Positions 57,101 through 64,000 of a stretch of DNA of 64,000 bases are shown piece after piece. Origin of the DNA: Mytilus galloprovincialis (lineage: Eukaryota; Mollusca; Bivalvia; Mytilida; Mytilidae). The DNA lies in contig NC_134839.1 in the NCBI RefSeq assembly GCF_965363235.1, positions 97,793,743 through 97,857,742 on the forward strand, written 5' to 3'. A program made the position numbers and the translations under genes. The notes below the pieces were generated by a model. The model was not told the DNA's origin. It made no database searches and was given only the letters and a program-made list of their open reading frames with translations. Position 1 is the first letter of the stretch. Each line of letters begins with the position of its first letter.

Positions 57101-60100
57101 AAGATATAAACTGCAGTTTAAATAAAATTGTGCAAATTAAGAGACCCATATTATTTAATTTAAGCTCATTTTATCCTCATACTGGAAAAGCAAGTTTCCT
57201 TCTAAAGACCTGCTGTAAATGCAATTTTCAGCAATAGTGCTTTGTTTATGTTCATTTTTCCCCACCATACCTTAATATGAAATAATTCAAACTACTCTTC
57301 TAATCTTTCCATGAGTAATTTCCATCACTTTGATTGGTTATTATCATGAATATTATTATAGGTAGAGATAAACTGTAAACAGCAAAAATGTTCAGCAAAG
57401 TAAGACCTAAAAATAAGTTACATGACTGAAATGGTCAGTTGACCCCTTTAGGAGTTATTGCCCTTTATAGTCAATTTTTAACCATTTTTAGCTCACCTGG
57501 CCTAAAAGGCCATGTGAGCTTTTCTCATCACTTGGCGTCCGTCGTCGTCGTCTGTCGTCGTTAACAATTTTTCAAACATCTTCTCCTCTGAAACTACTGA
57601 ATGGATTTGAATGAAACTTAAAATGATTGTTCCTTAGATTATCCTGCACAAAGTGTGTGCTTCGATTTTTGATCCGTCAAAAAACATGGCCGCCGTTACT
57701 TAAAATAGAACATAGGGGTCAAATGCAGTTTTGGCTTATATCTCAAAAACGGAAGCATTTAGAGCAAATCTGACATGGGGTAAAAATGTTCATTAGGTCA
57801 AGATCTATCAGCCCAGAAATTTTCATATGAATCAAACAAACCATTGTTGGGTTGCTGCCACTTAATTGGTAATTTTAAGGAAATTTTGCAGTTTTTGGTC
57901 ATTATCTTGAATATTATTATAGATGAAGATAAACTGTAAACAGCAAAAATGATCAGCAAAGTAAGATCTACAAATAGGTTAATATGACCAAAATTGTCAA
58001 TTGACCCCTTAAGGGGTAAATGTCCTTTAATGACAATTTTTCACAATTTGTTCATCATATTTGCTAACTTTAAAAAATCTTCTCCTCTGAAACTACTGAA
58101 TGGATTTGGATGAAACTTAGCATGATAGTTCCTTAGATTATCCTGCACAAAGTGTGTGCTTCGATTTTTGATCCGTCAAAAAACATGGCCGCCCTTACTT
58201 TAAATAGAACATAGGGGTCAAATGCAGTTTTTGGCTTATATCTCAAAAACTAAAGCATTTAGAGCAAATCTGACATGGGGTAAAAATGTTCATTAGGTCA
58301 AGATCTATCAGCCCTGAAATTTTCAGATGAATCAAACAACCCATTGTTGGGTTGCTGCCACTTAATTGGTAATTTTAAGGAAATTTTTGCAATTTTTGGT
58401 CATTATCTTGAATATTATTATAGATAAAGATAAACTGTAAACAGCAAAAATGATCAGCAAAGTAAGATCTACAAATAAGTTAATGTGACCAAAATTGTCA
58501 ATTGACCCCTTAAGGGGTTATTGTCCTTTAATGACAATTTTTCACAATTTGTTCATCATATTTGCTAACTTTAAAAAATCTTCTCCTGTAAAACTACTCA
58601 ACCAAATTCAACTAAACTTCATTTAAATGATCAGTACGGTGTATAAAATAAAGTTTGTGTTTTTAATTTCTATTTCGTCAAAAAAACATGGCCGAAGGCA
58701 TTGTTTACCAGGTGAGCGATTCAGGCTCTTGAGAGCCTCTTGTTCATAAATCTTAGTTATCTTTTACAAAAATCTTCTCCTGAAACTACTGGGCCAAATT
58801 GAACTAAACTTGGCCACAATCATCATTGGGGTATCTAGTTTGAAAATTGTGTCCGGTGACCTGGCCAACCAACCAAAATAGCTGCCATGGCTAAAAATAG
58901 AACATAGGGGTAAAATGCAGTTTTTGGCTTATAACTCAAAAACCAAAGCATTTAGAGCAAATCTGACATGAGGTTAAATTGTTTATCAGGTCAAGATCTA
59001 TCTGCCCTGAAATTTTCAGATGAATTGGACAACCCATTGTTGGGTTGCTGCCCCTGAATTGGTAATTTTAAGGAAATTTTGCTGTTTTGGTTATTATCTT
59101 GAATATTATTATAGATAGAGATAAACTGTAAACAGCAATAATGTTCAGCAAAGTTAGATTTACAAATAAGTCAACATGACCAAAATGGTCAATTCACCCC
59201 TTTAGGAGTTATTGCCCTTTATAGTCAATTTTTAACCATTTTTCGTAAATCTAAGTAATCTTTTACAAAAATCTTCTCCTCTGAAACTACTGGGCCAAAT
59301 TAATCCAAACTTGGCCACAATCATCTTTTGGGTATCTAGTTTAAAAAATGTGTCGGGTGACCCAGCCATCCAAACAAGATGGCTGCCACGGCTAAAAGTA
59401 GAATATCGGGGTAAAATGTCAAAAACCAAAGCATTAAGATCAAATCTGACTGTGGTTGAATTGTTTATCAGGTCAAAATCTATCTGCCCTGAAATATTCA
59501 GATGGATCGGACGACACGTTGCTAGGTTGCTGCCCCTGAATTGGTAATTTTAAGGTAATTTTGCAGTTTTTAGCTCACCTTTCCTAAAAGGAAATGTGAG
59601 CTTTTCTCATCACTTGGCGTCCGTCATCGTCGTCTGTCGTCGTTAACAATTTTTCAAAAATCTTCTCCTCTGAAACTACTGAATGGATTTGGATGAAACT
59701 TAGCATGATTGTTCCTTAGATTATCCTGCACAAGGTTTGTGCTTCGATTTTTGATCCGTCAAAAAACATGGCCGCCGTTACTTAAAATAGAACATAGGGG
59801 TCAAATGCAGTTTTTGGCTTATATCTCAAAAACTAAAGCATTTAAAGCAAATCTGACTTGGGGTAAAAATGTTCATTAGGTCAAGATCTATCAGCCCAGA
59901 AATTTTCAGATGAATCAAACAACCCATTGTTGGGTTGCTGCCACTTAATTAGTAATTTTAAGGAAATTTTGCAGTTTTTGGTCATTATCTTGAATATTAT
60001 TATAGATAAAGATAAACTGTAAACAGCAAAAATGATCAGCAAAGTAAGATCTACAAATAAGTTAATATGACCAAAATTGTCAATTGACCCCTTAAGGGGT

Positions 60101-62184
60101 TATTGTCCTTTAATGACAATTTTTCACAATTTGTTCATCATATTTGCTAACTTTAAAAAATCTTCTCTAAAACTACTCAACCAAATTCAACCAAACTTCA
60201 TTTGAATGATCAGTAGGGTGTATAAAATAAAGTTTGTGTTTTATTTTCTATTTCGTCAAAAAACATGGCCGAAGGCATTGTTTACCAGGTGAGCGATTCA
60301 GGCTCTTGAGAGCCTCTTGTATTATCACCAATTTGGTAAATAGTCTAATTCAATTGGTCACATTCATGAAAAGGGAAGGGGTATTTTAGTTACGACAAGA
60401 GGAACATATCCAATATCATCTGTGAAACGGTTACTCCATAAGGGTCAACCAACTCATGATGGTGTCTGTAAAATTTAAGAAGGGATGAATTCAACTCCAC
60501 CATTTGGAACTCTTGGTTTAATAGCTTCCTTGTGAGCAGCAATGTAAGCTAATTCAGAGCCAATAACAACTTAAAAATAAATATATAATTTTTTTAAATG
60601 AAATTCTTTGTGTACTTGATATGCATTTTATTTAAGATTCTTTGACTTTTCTGATTTGCAAAATTAATTACAAATTAAGGAATTTGTATAAGACCATGGA
60701 TTTTTCTAGCATTCCACAGGGTCCGCTTTTCGGACCCATTCCCAACGGCAAAAAACCTACATTTTTCCCAATTTTGGGAGTAAAATTCCCAAATGATCAC
60801 AAAATTAAATAGAAACGGGATATATTTTATACAGAACTCAAAATATTTTAGTTCACAAATTTTCATGTCAAAACAAAAAAAAATGTAACAATCCTTTAAG
60901 AAGTTAGAACTCATTATTTTGATACTCAAATAAACTTTAAAGCCATGTTGTTATATTTAAAAACAAAGAAGGTGTAGGTAGTCTTTACTTTATTTTCACC
61001 AACAAAACAAAATTTAATGAACAAAACACATTAAAACTAACATCCGGTATATTGGTTGTTTTTCCCAATTTCATTGAAAACCGCGTTAAAAAATTCCCAA
61101 AACTTGCCAGGGTCCTTTTTCCCAAAATACTCAGATAAACCCCTGAAGACGAATAAACTTTTAAGTTTTAATTTATGTATTTTATCTTTTCCAATTGCAG
61201 GCACGTGCTTTCAAGAAATTTATACCCATGTTTGACAGAGTTCTGGTAGAGAGATTTGCTCCAGAATTGAAGACAAAAAGTGGCCTTATGATTCCAGAAA
61301 AAGCCCAGGGAAAAATTCAACATGCTACTGTATTAGCAGTTGGCAGTGGATCCAAAACAAATGTATGTACATGTATAGTAAATATTTGTACAGGTATAGC
61401 TAGTTTTAATCAATAAAGATAATACTCTGCCTTTACCTATTTTATAACCTTAATGGTACATGTATCAAGAGATCATTAAAAAGATAAAGGTCATCTACAT
61501 TATCATCTAAAATGTGTTTAAAGAGAATAAAATTGAGAATGGAAATGGGGAATGTGTCAAAGCGACAACAACCCAACCATAGAGCAGACAGCAGAAGAAG
61601 GCCATCAATGGGACTTCAATGTACAATGTAGCGAGAAACTCCCGCACCCGGAGGTGTCCTTCAGCTGGCCCCTAAACAAATATGTATACTAGTTCAGTGA
61701 TAACCTATTTCACCATCAAACCTCATGTAATATGCTTATTCTCCTCTCTCAACAAATAAATTTAAACACTCAACAAGCCTCACATTTAAATTTGGCAAAT
61801 TTTAATGTCTTGAATGGAGAAAGGTGGAATAATGGATTATTATAAGCAAAAACATTTTACATTAATGAAAGAACACTGAAATTAAAAAAAAATCTTTTTA
61901 TTGTGTTTCATGTAGAATATATAAACGGGGAAAGAGGATATTTGTACTAATGGACTTGCCCTGTGAAAGATATCTGTATACTTAAACTTTTAGGTTTTAT
62001 TTGTTTTGATTAAACTTTAAAACTGCTGCTGAGTACAGCTTTGTTACTGTGGCATGATTGAAGAATTTATTGTTTAATATTGAATTTTTTTCAGAAAGGA
62101 GAAACATTACCAATGAGTGTGCAAGTAGGAGACAAAGTTTTATTACCTGAATATGGTGGAACAAAAATTGTGCTAGAAGATGAG
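54135..62184 (+). CDS. HSPE1: Mitochondrial co-chaperonin HSP10 (3' end outside window)
   Basis: Exons at 54135-54137 (only the ATG), 61201-61362 and 62095-62184, with phase-0 GT-AG introns. That is 85 residues of about 102. The final exon, expected to encode a tail like YFLFRDGDILGKYVD, was not found before 64000. The protein caps the HSP60 ring in mitochondria. ARAFKKFIPMFDRVLVER is the core strand, KTKSGLMIPEKAQGK the mobile loop that docks HSP60, and VGDKVLLPEYGGTKIVLEDE the second half. An exon consisting of just the start codon is the same split as in human HSPE1 and is supported by ATG-GTAAG here. Intron 1 is 7.1 kb and full of repeats. It diverges from HSP60 across a shared promoter. 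Confidence 0.93.
54532..54691. mobile_element. Short MITE with GGCGGATCCAG inverted ends
   Basis: The left end GGCGGATCCAG and right end CTGGATCTGCC are inverted repeats with one mismatch. The 160-bp body has two poly-C tracts and GGTTGATTATATAGGGAATC. The family is common in mussels by recall. It lies in HSP10 intron 1. Confidence 0.65.
54804..55149. mobile_element. piggyBac-type MITE with TTAA target duplication
   Basis: TTAA flanks both ends (54800-54803 and 55150-55153). The inverted ends CCCTTTACTCCATGGAT and CCCTTTCCTCCATAATG match at 14 of the first 16 or so positions. Inside, a 49-bp segment containing GTTAATGCATTGTGAAAACT is directly repeated at 54887 and 54978. No coding capacity. 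Confidence 0.75.
55345..55481 (-). repeat. Antisense copy of the gagcaacacg-type repeat
   Basis: Contains CTCCGGAAGGGTAAGCCGAT and CTACTCCACATGTGTCGTG, the inverse of the block at 1405 and 27975. It abuts the next element directly. Confidence 0.5.
55482..55891 (-). mobile_element. Helitron-like element, truncated copy 4
   Basis: Begins with the 3' hairpin AGCTCACGTGGCCCGAAGGG then CCAAAGTGAGCT and runs through one partial core to GCTGTTTTTGG. The 5' half is missing. Confidence 0.75.
55892..57340. other. Anonymous part of HSP10 intron 1
   Basis: AT-rich with no recognised repeat or gene. Confidence 0.35.
57341..57487 (-). mobile_element. Host element fragment, right core piece
   Basis: The end of a 500-bp core (GATAAACTGTAAACAGCAAA ... 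TTATAGTCAATTTTTAACCA) interrupted at a T run by the next element. It resumes at 58743. Confidence 0.7.
57488..58742 (-). mobile_element. Helitron-like element, subfamily b, copy 5 (nested)
   Basis: The 3' hairpin is AGCTCACCTGGCCTAAAAGG then CCATGTGAGCT. The 5' end is GGTGAGCGATTCAGGCTCTT then GAGAGCCTCTTG. There are two cores (marker CTTAGATTATCCTGCACAAA at about 57635 and 58133). It sits inside another copy's core, between AACCATTTTT and TCATAAATCTTAG. The undisturbed core reads AACCATTTTTCGTAAATCT, so insertion fell within a T run without an obvious target duplication. Confidence 0.85.
58743..59569 (-). mobile_element. Host element continued (one full core and part of another)
   Basis: Continues the core interrupted at 57487, with GGCCAAATTGAACTAAACTT, CAACCCATTGTTGGGTTGCT and a second start near 59240. 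It is interrupted again at 59570 after GCAGTTTT. Confidence 0.75.
59570..60319 (-). mobile_element. Helitron-like element, subfamily b, copy 6 (one core)
   Basis: Ends as in copy 5, but the 3' hairpin stem is TTTCCT/AGGAAA instead of TGGCCT/AGGCCA. The 5' end is again CAGGCTCTTGAGAGCCTCTT. It carries a single core. Confidence 0.85.
60330..61195. other. HSP10 intron 1, last part
   Basis: AT-rich. GGTCCGCTTTTCGGACC (60720-60736) is a small perfect hairpin. The 84-codon minus-strand ORF at 60675-60929 shows no domain. Confidence 0.35.
61530..61695 (+). repeat. Sense copy of the AATGTGTCAAAGAGACAAC repeat (HSP10 intron 2)
   Basis: GAGAATGGAAATGGGGAATG, TGTCAAAGCGACAACAACCC and CTCCCGCACCCGGAGGTG (itself a small hairpin), then CTGGCCCCTAAACAAATATG. 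This is the longest of the four copies. Confidence 0.7.
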
Positions 62185-62245
62185 GTATTAAAACATTTAC
62201 TTAGTAATAAAACAATTTTATTTATTTTTCTTATTTATTTCTTTT

Positions 62246-63987
62246 TTAGCTCACCTGACCTGAAAGGTCAAGTAAGCTTTTCTCATCACTTGGCGTCCGT
62301 TGTCCGTCGTCCGTAAACTTTTACAAAAATCTTCTCCTCTGAAACTACTGGGCCAAATTTAACCAAACTTGGCCACAATCATCATTGGGGTATTTAGTTT
62401 AAAAAATGTGTCCGATGACCTGGCCATCAAACCAAGATGGCCACCATGGCTAAAAATAGAACACAGGGGTAAAATACAGTTTTTGGCTTATAACTCAAAA
62501 ACCAAAGCATTGAGAGCAAATTTGACAAGGGTAAAATTTTTGATCAGGTCAAGATCTATCTGCCCTGATATTTTCAGACGAATCGGACAACCTGTTGTTG
62601 GGTTGCTGCCCCTGAATTGGTAATTTTAAGGAAATTTTGCAGTTTTTGGTTATCTTGAATACTATTTTAGATAGAGATAAACTGTAAACAGCAATAATGT
62701 TCAGCAAAATAAGACCTACAAATAAGTCAACATGACCAAAATTGTCAGTCAACCCCTTAAGGAGTTATTGCCCTTTATAGTCAATTTTAACAACTTTTTT
62801 GTCATTTTTTGGAACTTGTACAAAAATCTTCTTCTCTGAAACTACTGGGCCAAATTTAAACTAACTTGGTCACAATCATCATTGGGGTATCTAGTTTTAA
62901 AAATGTGTCCGATGACCTGGCCATCAAACCAAGATGGCCACCATGGCTAAAAATAGAACACAGGGGTAAAATACAGTTTTTGGCTTATAACTCAAAAACC
63001 AAAGCATTGAGAGCAAATTTGACATGGGGTAAAATTTTTGATCAGGTCAAGATCTATCTGCCCTGATATTTTCAGACGAATCGGACAACCTGTTGTTGGG
63101 TTGCTGCCCCTGAATTGGTAATTTTAAGGAAATTTTGCAGTTTTTGGTTATTATCTTGAATACTATTTTAGATAGAGATAAACTGTGAACAGCAATAATG
63201 TTCAGCAAAATAAGACCTACAAATAAGTCAACATGACCAAAATTGTCCGTCAACCCCTTAAGGAGTCATTGCCCTTTATAGTCAATTTTAACAACTTTTT
63301 CGTCATTTTTTGGAACTTGTACAAAAATCTTCTTCTCTGAAACTACTGGGCCAAATTTAAACTAACTTGGCCACAATCATAATTGTGGTATATAGTTTAA
63401 AAAATATGTCCGATGACCCCACCTACCAATCAAAATGGCCGACATGGCTAAAATTAGAACATAGTGGTAAAATGCAGATTTTGCTTTATATCTTTGAAAC
63501 TAAGACATTTAGGGCAAATCTTTCAAGATTTAAATGTCCATTAGAATAAGATCTATCCCCTCACAACTTTTCAGATGAATCCTACAACCTGTTGTTGGGT
63601 TGGTGCCCTAAAATTGATAATTTTAAGGAAATTTTGCAGTTTTTGGTTATTATCTTGAATACTATTATAGATAGAGATAAACTGTAAACAGCAATAATGT
63701 TCAGCAAAGTAAGATCTACAAATAAGTAAACATGACCAAAATTGTCAGAGAACCCCTTAAGGAGTTATTGTCCTTTATAGTCAGTATTGAACAACTTTTT
63801 GTCATTTTTGTAACTTGTACAAAAATCTTCTTTCTAAAACTATGGGCCAAATTTAACCAAACTTGGCCACAATCATTTCTAGGGTATCTATTTTAAAAAA
63901 GTGTCTAATGACCCCGCCTACCAGCCAAGATGGCCAACATCAGTGAATACAGTAACAGGTGAGCGACACAGGCTCTTGAGAGCCTTT
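62246..63987 (-). mobile_element. Helitron-like element, copy 7, in HSP10 intron 3
   Basis: The 3' hairpin is AGCTCACCTGACCTGAAAGG then TCAAGTAAGCT (stem GACCT/AGGTC). Three cores of about 500 bp follow, two of them nearly identical (62350 and 62850). The 5' end is GGTGAGCGACACAGGCTCTT then GAGAGCCTTT. Confidence 0.85.
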
Positions 63988-64000
63988 GATTTTTTTACAT

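Overview
This 64-kb window is AT-rich, intron-rich animal nuclear DNA. Two things point to a bivalve mollusc, most likely a mussel of the Mytilus group. One is the mollusc-like protein sequences. The other is the dense mosaic of short repeats that I recognise from memory as typical of mussel genomes. The species call is inference.

Layout. (1) 1-609 holds what looks like the last exon of an unidentified plus-strand gene. (2) 7277-23061, minus strand, is a complete seven-exon gene for a 378-residue amidinotransferase (glycine amidinotransferase / StrB1 family). All splice phases agree and the Asp/His/Cys catalytic signatures are present. Its introns hold a Tc1-like foldback MITE, a tRNA-derived SINE, a 51-bp minisatellite, a canonical Helitron and nested tandem-core elements. 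(3) 23062-30950 is repeat-filled intergenic DNA. (4) 31898-52524, minus strand, is the complete mitochondrial chaperonin HSP60 gene: 12 coding exons, 577 residues, all exon phases closing. (5) 54135 onward, plus strand, is HSP10, its co-chaperonin. It lies head to head with HSP60 across a short shared promoter that carries a near-consensus heat-shock element. Its first coding exon is the bare ATG, and its last exon lies beyond the right edge.

The main discovery is that the HSP60 introns appear to be a snoRNA nursery. Six sense-strand copies of an H/ACA-type RNA lie in introns 3 and 7. They have two hairpins, an H box and an ACA box. The 5' pocket complements the conserved 18S rRNA stretch UUAGU-UG-GUGGAG, which would direct pseudouridylation at the equivalent of human 18S U1347. 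Six copies of a second RNA with C/D-like architecture lie in introns 5 and 10. They have terminal stems, divergent C and D boxes, and an 11-nt perfect match to the conserved 28S stretch CAAAGCAUUGC. Chaperonin transcription may therefore be coupled to ribosome modification.

A second theme is a family of Helitron-like, non-autonomous elements. They have a terminal hairpin at each end, inverted subterminal GCTCACCT/AGGTGAGC motifs and 500-bp tandem cores. At least seven copies are present, some nested in one another. The stem of the 3' hairpin changes by paired, compensatory substitutions between copies. One copy sits 13 nt from the exon 7 acceptor of HSP60.
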